NCBI GenBank assembly: GCA_946479905.1
Contig: CAMLIA010000047.1
Span: 1 to 23,667, forward strand
Reading direction: 5' to 3'
Source: an uncultured Frankiales bacterium
Lineage (GTDB): Bacteria; Actinomycetota; Actinomycetes; Mycobacteriales; SCTD01
DNA length: 23,667 nucleotides
The notes beneath the pieces were generated by a model that was not told the DNA's origin, searched no databases, and worked only from the letters and a program-made list of their open reading frames with translations. Below are positions 8,132 to 15,940 of the stretch, piece by piece. Position 1 is the first letter of the stretch, and the number at the start of each line of letters is the position of its first letter. Made by a program: the position numbers and the translations under genes.

Positions 8132-9186
8132 CGCTCGCGATCCTGGTGCCCGTCCTCGGGGCACCGTCGGAGACCTTCGTGCGTCGTCACGTGGACCAGC
8201 TCGCACCGGGCCGGACCGTGGTGGTGGCGCGACGATCGGCGACGGACGCGACAGAGCCCCTACCGGAGGCACCGGTCCTGCTCCTCGACCCCCTCGCCGA
8301 CTCCTGGGGCGGGCCGCGGGAGGTGCAGGCCGTGCTGTCGTTCCTGGACGAGCACCGCGTCGCGACCGTGCTCGGCGAGTTCCTCGACGTCTGGCTGCCG
8401 TTGATCGAGCCGGTGCGTGCCTCAGGCCGTGACGTGTGGGTGCACGGCCACGGCTACGACGTGTCCGCGCGCCTCCGCGAGCCGTGGTGGGTCGAGGAGT
8501 ACGCGGCGCTCGCAGCGGCCACCGGGCTCGTGGTCCCGACCGCCCTGGCTGCGGGTCGCCTCGCAGCCGTCGGGCTGGAGGCTCAGGTCGTCCCCAACGG
8601 GGTCGACGTGCCGGATCGGCCCGCTGCTCGTACCAGCGAGCAGTGCCTCGTCGCTGCGGTCGGACGGCTGGTGCCCAAGAAGGCACCGGACGTGACCGTG
8701 GCCGCGTTCCTGCAGGCATCGCTGGGACGACGGGACATGCGGCTCGAGGTGGTCGGTGACGGCCCGATGCGCGCGGCGGTCCAGCCTCTGGCTGGGGAAG
8801 CGGTGACGCTGCACGGGGCGCAGCCGCCAGGGTTCGTCCAGGACCTGCTCCGGCGGGCAGACGTCTTCGCGCAGCACAGCGTGGTCGACCCCGTGACCGG
8901 CGACGAAGAGGGGATGCCCATCGCGATCCTCGAGGCGATGGCGGCTGCGCTGCCCGTCGTCTCGACGTGGCACGCAGGCATCCCGGAGGAGGTCGTCCAC
9001 GAGCAGACCGGCCTGCTCGTCCCGGAAGGCGACCAGGGGGCCATGGCGGTGGCGCTGGGCCGACTGGCGGATGACCCCGACCTTCGCAGGGCGATGGGGA
9101 TCGCCGGCTGGGAGCGCGCCCGGGAGCGCTTCACCTGGGAGCAGAACCGCTCACGGCTGCGTGCCCTGCTCGGTCTAGAGGGCTGA
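8128..9186 (+). CDS. GT4-family glycosyltransferase
   Basis: The 352-residue product is a GT-B glycosyltransferase. It opens with PSETFVRRHV (13-22), typical of colanic-acid-type GT4 enzymes. Its middle part has VVPNGVDVP (154-162), the linker to the donor domain. It then shows AAVGRLVPKKAPD (176-188), LEVVGDGPM (206-214) and the E-x7-E motif in EGMPIAILE (Glu261/Glu269), followed by STWHAGIPEEVVHEQTGLLVP (279-299). As the last gene of the plus-strand cassette it is the obvious candidate to transfer the aminosugar made by the three upstream enzymes, though this is inference from position. It starts with GTG at 8128 within the preceding gene's stop region. Its end overlaps the convergent gene at 9175 by 12 bases, so no intergenic terminator is possible there. 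Confidence 0.9.
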   Translation: MTLAILVPVLGAPSETFVRRHVDQLAPGRTVVVARRSATDATEPLPEAPVLLLDPLADSWGGPREVQAVLSFLDEHRVATVLGEFLDVWLPLIEPVRASGRDVWVHGHGYDVSARLREPWWVEEYAALAAATGLVVPTALAAGRLAAVGLEAQVVPNGVDVPDRPAARTSEQCLVAAVGRLVPKKAPDVTVAAFLQASLGRRDMRLEVVGDGPMRAAVQPLAGEAVTLHGAQPPGFVQDLLRRADVFAQHSVVDPVTGDEEGMPIAILEAMAAALPVVSTWHAGIPEEVVHEQTGLLVPEGDQGAMAVALGRLADDPDLRRAMGIAGWERARERFTWEQNRSRLRALLGLEG

Positions 9187-10302
9187 CAGCAGCTGCGCGC
9201 AGACCTCGCGCCCGTCGAAGTGCTCCTCGACGAGCCGCCGTGCCGCTGCTGCGTGCCGCTGGGGATCGTCGAGCACGCTGTCCAAGGCGGCGGCAGCCTC
9301 GTCCACCGTGCGATAGCTGAGGAGCCCTTCACCTGCGGGGAGCCAGTCGGACCAGCCGGTGTCCTGCGCCACCACCGGTCGACCGCTCGCGAGGTAGAGG
9401 CAGCTGCGCTCGCTGAACCACCCGGACCGGGCGCTGACGTAGCCGTGCTTGGCCATCCCGATCTCTCCTGCTGAGCCGGCGAGCCACTGCCGGTAGGCGT
9501 CCGTCGACGCCGTGACCGGGGTCGGGTCCTCCACGCGCCACCCGTGGGCAGAGAGCAGGGCAGCTCCCTCCTGGTGACCGCTGCCACCGCCCAGAGCCAG
9601 CCGCAGTGAGGCCCTGGTGCGTGCGGGAAGGTCCAGCAGCGCTCGCATCGAGACGTCCTTGGCTGCGTAGGTCTCCCCCTCCCAGGACACCGGTGGATAG
9701 GCCTGCCACGTGGTGACGGACGTGAAGTCGGCGGCTGCGGGAACCGCCGTCGTGGTCCACTGGTCGAGCACCACTGCCTGTCGGGTGGGCACCCACTCGT
9801 GCCGCGAGGCGGGCAACGGTGGCCGGCCGAACGTGAAGAGCCGCGTGAAGGCGTCCGGGTCGAGCCCCCGGTCGCCCTGCGCGATCCGCACCTGGCTGAA
9901 CACCGGGTCGGTGTCGATCCCCAGCCGGTGCGGCACCTGCAGGTACTCCGGACGCATGCGGGTCGTCATGGACACGTCGACGAGGACATCGGCCGAGGCG
10001 AGGACCTCTGCGGTCTCCTCCGCGGTCATCCCGTCGTGCCGCCCGGTTGGTGCGTGCCGGTAGACCCAACGGTCGCCGAGACCCACGGCGGTCAGCTCAC
10101 GGTCTAGGAACCTCGAGCCCGCCCGCCCGCTCGGATCGACCGACTCCGTCTCCGCGTCCCAGCAGTACGGCTCGTCCCCGGAGTCCTCCAGGTACCAGAC
10201 CTCATGTCCCAGGTCCCGGAAGCTCAGGGCGTACGACAAGGGGTGCCACAGGAATCCTGCGGTGGGGAAGCCCGCCACCCAACCGCAGACGACGACTCTC
10301 AC
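9175..10302 (-). CDS. GT-B-like glycosyltransferase, paralogue 2 of 3
   Basis: This 375-residue protein is the last gene of the seven-gene minus-strand operon and a paralogue of the proteins at 4162-5319 and 10299-11435. It shares the N-terminal pattern FRDLGHEVWYLED, the VDVSM strand, IDTDPVFSQVRIAQGD, KDVSMRALLDLP, LRLALGGG, and the C-terminal block with KHGYVSARSGWFSERS, YLASGRPVVAQDTGWSDWLP and GEGLLSY, ending with HAAAARRLVEEHFDGR. The C-terminal half looks like the donor domain of a GT-B glycosyltransferase. I place the start at the GTG that overlaps the upstream stop as GTGA; a longer reading runs into the neighbouring gene and should be ignored. No membrane helix is visible. Function is inferred from family and cluster. 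Confidence 0.72.
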   Translation of the reverse strand: MRVVVCGWVAGFPTAGFLWHPLSYALSFRDLGHEVWYLEDSGDEPYCWDAETESVDPSGRAGSRFLDRELTAVGLGDRWVYRHAPTGRHDGMTAEETAEVLASADVLVDVSMTTRMRPEYLQVPHRLGIDTDPVFSQVRIAQGDRGLDPDAFTRLFTFGRPPLPASRHEWVPTRQAVVLDQWTTTAVPAAADFTSVTTWQAYPPVSWEGETYAAKDVSMRALLDLPARTRASLRLALGGGSGHQEGAALLSAHGWRVEDPTPVTASTDAYRQWLAGSAGEIGMAKHGYVSARSGWFSERSCLYLASGRPVVAQDTGWSDWLPAGEGLLSYRTVDEAAAALDSVLDDPQRHAAAARRLVEEHFDGREVCAQLLSAL

Positions 10303-11435
10303 AGGCCGCAGTCCTCGAGCAGCGTGGACAGGACGTGCCGCGCGTCGAAGTGATCTGCAGCGATCTTCCTCGCTGCCGCTGCGTGCCGGGTCACGTCCGC
10401 CTCCACCGCGCGCAACGCCTCCTCCGCCTCCACGGCCGTGGTGAAGCCGAGCAGGCCCTCTCCCGACGGCAGGTGCTCCGACCAGCCGGTGTCCTGCGCG
10501 ACCACTGGTCGGCCGGCCGCGAGGTAGTTGGCGGAGCGCTCGCTGAACCATCCGCCGCGGCTGCGGACGTAGGCCTGCTTCGCGACCGTGATCTCGCCAC
10601 GAGACGCCTCGACGTAGTCCCGGAACGTCCACACCGTTCGTGTCGGAACCCGGGGATCGACGATGCGCCAGCCATCGGCGATGAGCGCGTCGCGAGGGGC
10701 GTCGGCCCCACCCAGCGCCAGCTCCAACGGGATGCCGGTCTGGCGGGGAAGGTCGCGAACGAGAGGGAACTCGACGTCCTTCTGCCCCCACGCCTCGCCC
10801 TGCCACTCCGTCGGTGCGTAGGCGCGCCAGTTCATGACCGTGGTCCAGACCTCGCCCGGTTCGTCTGCGGTCGGAGCCCAGAAGGGGAGGTGCACCGGCT
10901 GGCGGGTGGTGCGCCAGGTGAAGCCGTCGTCGGGCAGCCGGGACAGCGGGCTGCCCCACGACTCGGCGAAGGTGAGCAGCACGTCGTGCGCGCCGAGCCA
11001 GGCGCGTGTTCGGGGATCGCCGTTGGCCGCAGCCACCTGCACGAAACCGGGATCGGTGTCGACGAAGACGAGGCGGCGGGCCAGCCGGTGGTGCTCGTCG
11101 GGCTCATGGCCACCGGAGACGTTGAGCAGCAGGTCCGCTGCGGCGCACCTCGCTCGAACCTCGGGCTCCGGCAGGCCGCTGTAACGGCCCTTGGGGTCCT
11201 GATAGGCCCACGGCAGGTCGAAGGCGCCGAACAGCTCGGCGAGCCAGGCTCGGCTGTAGGCGGCATCCTCGTCGGGTCGGTCGAGCCAAGGGTCGTACGG
11301 CCAGGCGAGGTTGTCCTCCAGGTACATCACGTCGACGCCCAGGTCCCGCAGTCCCAGGCAGTACTGCAGGTAGTGCAGCGCCACTCCGGCCAGCGGCAGC
11401 TGTCCGGCGATCCCGCACACGACGACGGAGGTCAC
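10299..11435 (-). CDS. GT-B-like glycosyltransferase, paralogue 3 of 3
   Basis: The 378-residue product is adjacent to, and paralogous with, the 9175-10302 protein. Landmarks are LGLRDLGVDVMYLED near the N terminus, FVDTDPGFVQVAAANGD, GQKDVEFPLVRDLP, LELALGGADAPRDAL, KQAYVRSRGGWFSERS, YLAAGRPVVAQDTGWSEHLP, GEGLLGF and HAAAARKIAADHFDAR. Several of these (QKDVE, LELALGG, KQAYVRSR) are closer to the distant paralogue at 4162-5319 than to its immediate neighbour. The GTG start at 11435 overlaps the upstream GT2 stop by four bases; further upstream in-frame starts would lie within that gene. It probably transfers a sugar in the cytoplasm during glycan assembly, but neither donor nor acceptor is readable. 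Confidence 0.72.
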   Translation of the reverse strand: MTSVVVCGIAGQLPLAGVALHYLQYCLGLRDLGVDVMYLEDNLAWPYDPWLDRPDEDAAYSRAWLAELFGAFDLPWAYQDPKGRYSGLPEPEVRARCAAADLLLNVSGGHEPDEHHRLARRLVFVDTDPGFVQVAAANGDPRTRAWLGAHDVLLTFAESWGSPLSRLPDDGFTWRTTRQPVHLPFWAPTADEPGEVWTTVMNWRAYAPTEWQGEAWGQKDVEFPLVRDLPRQTGIPLELALGGADAPRDALIADGWRIVDPRVPTRTVWTFRDYVEASRGEITVAKQAYVRSRGGWFSERSANYLAAGRPVVAQDTGWSEHLPSGEGLLGFTTAVEAEEALRAVEADVTRHAAAARKIAADHFDARHVLSTLLEDCGL

Positions 11436-12127
11436 GCCCACACCTCGGCCTCGAGCACTGCGTACTGCTCCCACGAGATCTCGCCGCGCTCGGCAGCCTC
11501 ACGCAGCTCCTTGGCCCGTCGGGTGCGCTCCGGGTCGACGCCGCCGTAGGTCAGGTTGTCGGTGTGGAACCGGTACGTGACGGTGACCTGGGGCAGGTGC
11601 ACGAACCGCATGCCGGCGCGTGACATCCGCTTCCAGGTCTCCCAGTCCTCCAGCGGCCCTTCACTGAAGCCACCGATCTCGCGCAGGGAGGACGTGCGCA
11701 CGACGGTCGCAGGAACGCAGAGGAAGTTCTCCCGCTCCAGCAGCTCCGGGTCGAACGGCTGCACGGTGAACGTCCAGCCGTCTCGGCGGCCGACCTCTCT
11801 GCAGTCTGCGTACACCACGTCAGCGCCGGTTCTCTGCATCTCCTCCCAGCACACCTCGAGGTGGTGGGGGTGCCACAGGTCGTCGTCGTCGAGAAGGGCG
11901 ATGGCGTCTCCGGCGGCCTGCTCGAGGCCCGCGTTCCGTGCGCCCCCGAGACCTCGTCGGTCGATGCGCACGACGCGCGTGCCCGGGAGCTCCTCGACGG
12001 CCCAGGAGCCGTCGTCCACGACGAGGTGCTCCAACGGCTTGAGTGTCTGGCTCGCGACCGAGGCCACGGCCTCCGCGAGCATGTCGGGGCGCTTCCCGAG
12101 CGTGGCTGTGAGCACGGTGATGCTCAT
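11432..12127 (-). CDS. GT2-family glycosyltransferase (short, soluble)
   Basis: This 231-residue protein is a GT-A-fold inverting family 2 glycosyltransferase. It shows the nucleotide-binding VVDDGS (36-41), GGARNAGLEQAAGD (61-74), the metal-binding DxD within LLDDDDLWHP (79-87), and the catalytic-base region GPLEDWETWKRM (157-168). Its C terminus has a FHTDNLTYG segment but no membrane helix, so it is probably a peripheral cytoplasmic enzyme. The start is the ATG overlapping the upstream TGA (ATGA). It sits between another GT2 and paralogue 3 in the operon. Specificity cannot be told from sequence. Confidence 0.88.
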   Translation of the reverse strand: MSITVLTATLGKRPDMLAEAVASVASQTLKPLEHLVVDDGSWAVEELPGTRVVRIDRRGLGGARNAGLEQAAGDAIALLDDDDLWHPHHLEVCWEEMQRTGADVVYADCREVGRRDGWTFTVQPFDPELLERENFLCVPATVVRTSSLREIGGFSEGPLEDWETWKRMSRAGMRFVHLPQVTVTYRFHTDNLTYGGVDPERTRRAKELREAAERGEISWEQYAVLEAEVWA

Positions 12128-13041
12128 GCCCACACCGCCTGGGGGTCGCCCGGCAGGAGGACCTGTCGCAGCAGCGCCAGTGACCTCCGGAGCGGGAGCT
12201 GCCCCGCTGCGCGGCGCAGACAGCGGAGCGCCTCCCCTCGGTCCCCGAGCGCTGCGAGCTCCACCGCCCACCACGCGTCGGTCTCCGGGTGCGGCCCGCC
12301 CTCCTGGCCGCCGAGCGCCGTGCGCACGACGGCGGCGGCGCGCTCGTCGTCCGCCGCCGGGTCGCTCTGCCCTGCTCGCCTCGCACGGGCGCTCTGCCGG
12401 GCCAGCTCGGCGTAGGCGCTCTGCAGCCCGGCCCGCCGGATCGTCGTCATGTCCGACGTCAGCCGGTAGCGGTAACCGGCCTGAGGGAGCACGGCCAACC
12501 CGGAGTGCTCCTCGCAGCGGAGCCACATGTCGTAGTCGGACGAGCACTCGAACACGGGGCGGTATCCGCCGGTGGCCTCGTGGACGCTGCGCCGCACCAT
12601 GACCGATCCCGCGCACAGCGGGTTGGCGGAGAGCATGTCGTCGGGCCCAGGACCCATCGTCGCGACGACCCGCTTCCCGACGACGATCTCGAACGCGGTG
12701 GCGACCAGACCCAGCGCCGGTTCGGCCTCCAGCCGCTGCACCTGACGACTCAGCCGCTGGGGCAGCGAGACGTCGTCGGCGTCCTGCCTGGCGATGTAGG
12801 GCGCGCTTCCTGCGGAGCAACCGAGCTCCAGCGCCCGCGGGATCCCGAGTCCCGTGGTCGTCAGCACCTCCAGGCGGGCATCGCCGGGCAGCTTCTGGAC
12901 GGCCCCGTCCGTCGAGCCGTCGTCGACGACCCACAGCTTCAGGTCGATGTCGCCTTGCTCCAGGATGCTGTCGACCGCGGCGCGCAGCAGCCGGCCGCCG
13001 TTGCGAACCGGCAGGACGACGTCCACCTCGACGGTGCTCAT
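12124..13041 (-). CDS. GT2-family glycosyltransferase with C-terminal extension
   Basis: The 305-residue product is a second GT2 enzyme of the GT-A fold. Motifs are VVLPVRNGG (8-16), WVVDDGSTDG (37-46), the DxD stretch ARQDADDVSLPQR (84-96), and SSDYDMWLR (167-175) at the catalytic-base position. The last 90 residues are helical, arginine- and alanine-rich and outside the catalytic core; I do not recognise a domain there. No membrane helix is seen. It starts at an ATG overlapping the exporter stop by four bases, so it is probably translated by coupling. It most likely adds one sugar of the operon's glycan. Confidence 0.88.
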   Translation of the reverse strand: MSTVEVDVVLPVRNGGRLLRAAVDSILEQGDIDLKLWVVDDGSTDGAVQKLPGDARLEVLTTTGLGIPRALELGCSAGSAPYIARQDADDVSLPQRLSRQVQRLEAEPALGLVATAFEIVVGKRVVATMGPGPDDMLSANPLCAGSVMVRRSVHEATGGYRPVFECSSDYDMWLRCEEHSGLAVLPQAGYRYRLTSDMTTIRRAGLQSAYAELARQSARARRAGQSDPAADDERAAAVVRTALGGQEGGPHPETDAWWAVELAALGDRGEALRCLRRAAGQLPLRRSLALLRQVLLPGDPQAVWA

Positions 13042-14972
13042 GCGGACAGCTCGCTCAGGTCGACCGCGAGCGGCCTCGGGCCCCGGTCCCTGCCGAACCG
13101 GGCCTCGTGCAGACGCCGGTAGGGCCCGTCGGCGACGGCAAGCTCACGGTGATCTCCTCGCTGCACGATGCGTCCCTTCTCCAGGACCAGGATCTCGCTC
13201 GCGCGGTGCACGGTGCTCAGCCGGTGGGCGACGACGAAGCAGACGCGGGCGGAGGCCAGTCGGTCCAGGGCGTCCATCACCAGCGCCTCGGTGCCCGCGT
13301 CCAGCGCGGACGTCGGCTCGTCGAGGACGAGGACGGGTGCGTCGCGCAGGAACGCACGGGCGATCGCCACCCGCTGCCGCTGGCCGCCGGACAGCGTCAC
13401 GCCCCGCTCACCCACGACGAGGTCGAGGCCTTCCTCCGCTTCGAGCAGCTCGACCAGGTTCGCGTCCCGTGCCGCCTGCTCGACCTCCTCATCGGTGGCA
13501 TCCAGACGGCCGTAGCGGATGTTCTCGCGCACCGAGCCGGGCAGGAGCAGCGGCTCCTGCGGGACGAGGGCGACCTGCTCACGCACCCAGTCGAGTGGGA
13601 GGTCGCGCAGGTCCGCCCCGTCCAGCAGGACCCGTCCCGAGTCAGGGTCGTACAACCGAAGGACCAGGCTGGCCAACGTCGACTTGCCCGCACCTGTGGC
13701 TCCGACCAGGGCCACGAGGTCCCCCGGCGCTGCTTCGAGCGAGATCCCCCTCAGCACCTCGGTGCCCGGCCGGTAGGAGAAGCGGACGTCCTCGAAGACG
13801 ACGCGACCAGCAGCTCTTCGGTGCTGGAACTCCCGGGGGATCGGCTTGCCGTCGCTCGCCAAGGGCTCGTCGAGGACCTCGAACACCCGCTCTGCGGCTG
13901 CGGCGGCTGCCGACAGCTCCCCGAGCACGGCGGCGACACCCGACACAGGGCCGTACAACGACCCCGCGTAGGCAAGGAACACCAGGACGTCCCCCGTCGT
14001 CATCTCACCCGCCAGCGCCCGGCGTGCCGCGACGTAGGTCACGACCGCGAGGCCCAGAGCGAGGACGAGATCGACGGCGAGCCCGAACAGGGTCTGGGTG
14101 CGGACCAGCCGCATCATCGCTGACCGGCTTGCCTGGGTTCGGCTGCCGAACCGGCCCGTCTCGTAGCTCTCGCGCGCGAACGCCTGGACCGTGCGGATGT
14201 TCGACAACGACGTCTGCGCCAGCGTGTAGACGTCGGACTCCCGCTGCTGCACGTCCATCGACGCCACACGGATCCGGGCGCTGAAGCGGCGGGTCGCCAC
14301 GGCAGCGGCCGGCACGCTCAGCAGCGACAGCAGTGCCAGCAACGGGTCGAACGCGATCATGACCGCGAGCGTCCCGATCAGGGCGAGCGCCGCCGAGCTG
14401 AGGGGCACCAGCCCGTCGAGGAGCACGCTCTGGATCGCGTAGGTGTCGTTGGCCACGCGGTAGACGCTGTCCCCGCTGCCGCGCTCGTCGTGGAAGCGGA
14501 GCGAGAGTCGCGTCAGGTGGCCGAAGACCCTCTCGCGCAGGTCGGAGATGAGCCGTTGCGCCAACCCGTAGAGGACCATCGTCTGGAGCAGGCCCAGGCT
14601 CCCGGAGAGGAGGAAGAGCGCCACCGTGAGCGAGACGGCCACGAGCAGCGCGCCCTCGTGCGACAGCCCGAGCAGGTGGTGCTCGCCGAGGGCGTCGTCG
14701 ACGAGCACCTTCGTCGGCCACGGCTTGGCCAAGCCCACGAGCGTGATGCTGACGGTGACGACGAGGCCCCGCACCACCGTGCCGCGGTAGGGCCTCAGCA
14801 GCCCGACGAGACGCCGCTCGACGCGGTAGGCGGCGCGCACCTCGCGAAGGCGCGGCGAGACCCGTTCCAGCACCTCGGTGTCGAGCGCCGAGAGGCGCGC
14901 CCGCGCACCGGGCGTCAGGCAGAGGACGAGGCCGCCCAACCCGAGGAGCGCGACCAGCAGGGCCGGCAGCAC
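13038..14972 (-). CDS. ABC exporter, fused membrane and ATPase domains
   Basis: This 644-residue half-transporter has a membrane domain (roughly residues 62-345) followed by an ATPase domain with every hallmark: Walker A GATGAGKST (424-432), Q-loop Gln472, signature LSGGQ (527-531), Walker B VLVLDE (547-552) and switch histidine His583. It is longer than usual because residues 1-60 add an extra hydrophobic helix (2-20) and a charged linker before the six-helix core. Homodimeric exporters of this type (MsbA, PglK and others) move lipids, lipid-linked oligosaccharides, peptides or drugs outward. Its position inside an operon of glycosyltransferases makes flipping of a lipid-linked glycan the leading inference. 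The GTG start shares its G with the upstream TAG stop (TAGTG). Confidence 0.92.
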   Translation of the reverse strand: MLPALLVALLGLGGLVLCLTPGARARLSALDTEVLERVSPRLREVRAAYRVERRLVGLLRPYRGTVVRGLVVTVSITLVGLAKPWPTKVLVDDALGEHHLLGLSHEGALLVAVSLTVALFLLSGSLGLLQTMVLYGLAQRLISDLRERVFGHLTRLSLRFHDERGSGDSVYRVANDTYAIQSVLLDGLVPLSSAALALIGTLAVMIAFDPLLALLSLLSVPAAAVATRRFSARIRVASMDVQQRESDVYTLAQTSLSNIRTVQAFARESYETGRFGSRTQASRSAMMRLVRTQTLFGLAVDLVLALGLAVVTYVAARRALAGEMTTGDVLVFLAYAGSLYGPVSGVAAVLGELSAAAAAAERVFEVLDEPLASDGKPIPREFQHRRAAGRVVFEDVRFSYRPGTEVLRGISLEAAPGDLVALVGATGAGKSTLASLVLRLYDPDSGRVLLDGADLRDLPLDWVREQVALVPQEPLLLPGSVRENIRYGRLDATDEEVEQAARDANLVELLEAEEGLDLVVGERGVTLSGGQRQRVAIARAFLRDAPVLVLDEPTSALDAGTEALVMDALDRLASARVCFVVAHRLSTVHRASEILVLEKGRIVQRGDHRELAVADGPYRRLHEARFGRDRGPRPLAVDLSELSA

Positions 14973-15940
14973 TAGACGGCGCGCACCAGCGCCGGCTCGA
15001 GGGCCTCCCACGTCGCGGCCAGGCCCTGCCGCAGTGAGGTACGGGGTCGCCATCCCAGCACCTGGTCGGCCTTCGCACTGCACGTCGCCCAGTCGCCGGT
15101 CTCGACGGCCTCGGCCTCGGGGGGCCAGGGCACGTCCGCCAGGGCGCCGGCACCGACGGTCTCGACGACGGCGGTCGCCATCTCGCGAAGGGTCGTCGCC
15201 TCCGGGCCGCCGGCGTTGAAGACCTCCCCGACCGCCAGCGGTGACGTCGCCGCGCTCTCGACCAGCTCGCACAGGTCCTCGACGTACACGTAGTCGCGCA
15301 ACTGGTGCCCGCCGCCGTACAGCTGGATCGTCCCGCCGCGAGCAGCGGTCGCGAGGAAGGTTCCGACGACCCCGAAGGCGCCGTCCGGGCGGTCCTGCCA
15401 GGGGCCGTAGGGCAACGAGATCCGCAGCGAGCAGCTCTCGATGCCGTACACCCGCGAGTAGAGCAGGTGGTAGCCCTCTCCGAGGGTCTTGTGCATGCCG
15501 TACACGCAGCGGGGTGCTGTCGGGTGGTCCTCGGTGACCGGCAGGCTGAGCGCACGTCCGTACTGCAACCGCGATCCCGGGAAGACCAGTCGCGCGTCCG
15601 GGGCGTGCCGGCGGACGGCTTCCAGGACCGCCAGCTGGCTGGCCCCGTTCGCTGTCAGATCCGCGAGGGGCTCGGCCATGGAGGCGGTGGCGCCCGACTT
15701 CCCGGCGAAGGGGAAGATCGCCCTGCGTGAGGGGACCAGCCGGTCGAGCAGGTCGGTGTCGTCGACAGAGCCCTCGACGAGCTCGAGGTCGTCGAGGAGG
15801 TCGTGCAGCCGGACTCGAAGGTGCGGGTCCTCCCGGTCGCGCACGACCCCCGTGACGTGCCAGCCCGAACGCAGCAGGCGGCGGCAGAGGTGAGATCCGA
15901 GGAACCCACCGGCGCCGAGGACGAGGGCGCGGTCGCTCAT
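14972..15940 (-). CDS. NAD-dependent epimerase/dehydratase (extended SDR)
   Basis: This 322-residue extended SDR has the NAD-binding GAGGFLGSH loop (9-17) and the catalytic tyrosine/lysine pair Tyr147/Lys151 in YGMHK, with a serine in FPGSRLQYG (120-128). Further family stretches are SLRISLPYGPWQ (171-182), QLRDYVYVEDL, EVFNAGG and LGWRPRTSLRQGL. Such proteins epimerise, dehydrate or reduce nucleotide sugars. I see no subgroup signature that fixes the reaction, and it is clearly different from the two SDRs at 889-1833 and 5350-6327. The ATG at 15940 overlaps the upstream fusion gene's stop (ATGA), and its stop abuts the exporter start. It probably supplies a nucleotide sugar to the operon's glycosyltransferases. 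Confidence 0.85.
   Translation of the reverse strand: MSDRALVLGAGGFLGSHLCRRLLRSGWHVTGVVRDREDPHLRVRLHDLLDDLELVEGSVDDTDLLDRLVPSRRAIFPFAGKSGATASMAEPLADLTANGASQLAVLEAVRRHAPDARLVFPGSRLQYGRALSLPVTEDHPTAPRCVYGMHKTLGEGYHLLYSRVYGIESCSLRISLPYGPWQDRPDGAFGVVGTFLATAARGGTIQLYGGGHQLRDYVYVEDLCELVESAATSPLAVGEVFNAGGPEATTLREMATAVVETVGAGALADVPWPPEAEAVETGDWATCSAKADQVLGWRPRTSLRQGLAATWEALEPALVRAV

Noticed and set aside
10047..11549. A 500-codon plus-strand frame
   Set aside because: It lies entirely opposite the paralogue 2 and 3 genes, which have clear conserved motifs; its low-complexity product has none.
11432..12135. Both GT2 genes end in the same VWA residues with nearly the same 13-base junction
   Set aside because: The similarity is limited to the overlapping stop/start context (GTGTGGGC then ATGA or GTGA) and the proteins differ greatly upstream, so chance is the simplest explanation.
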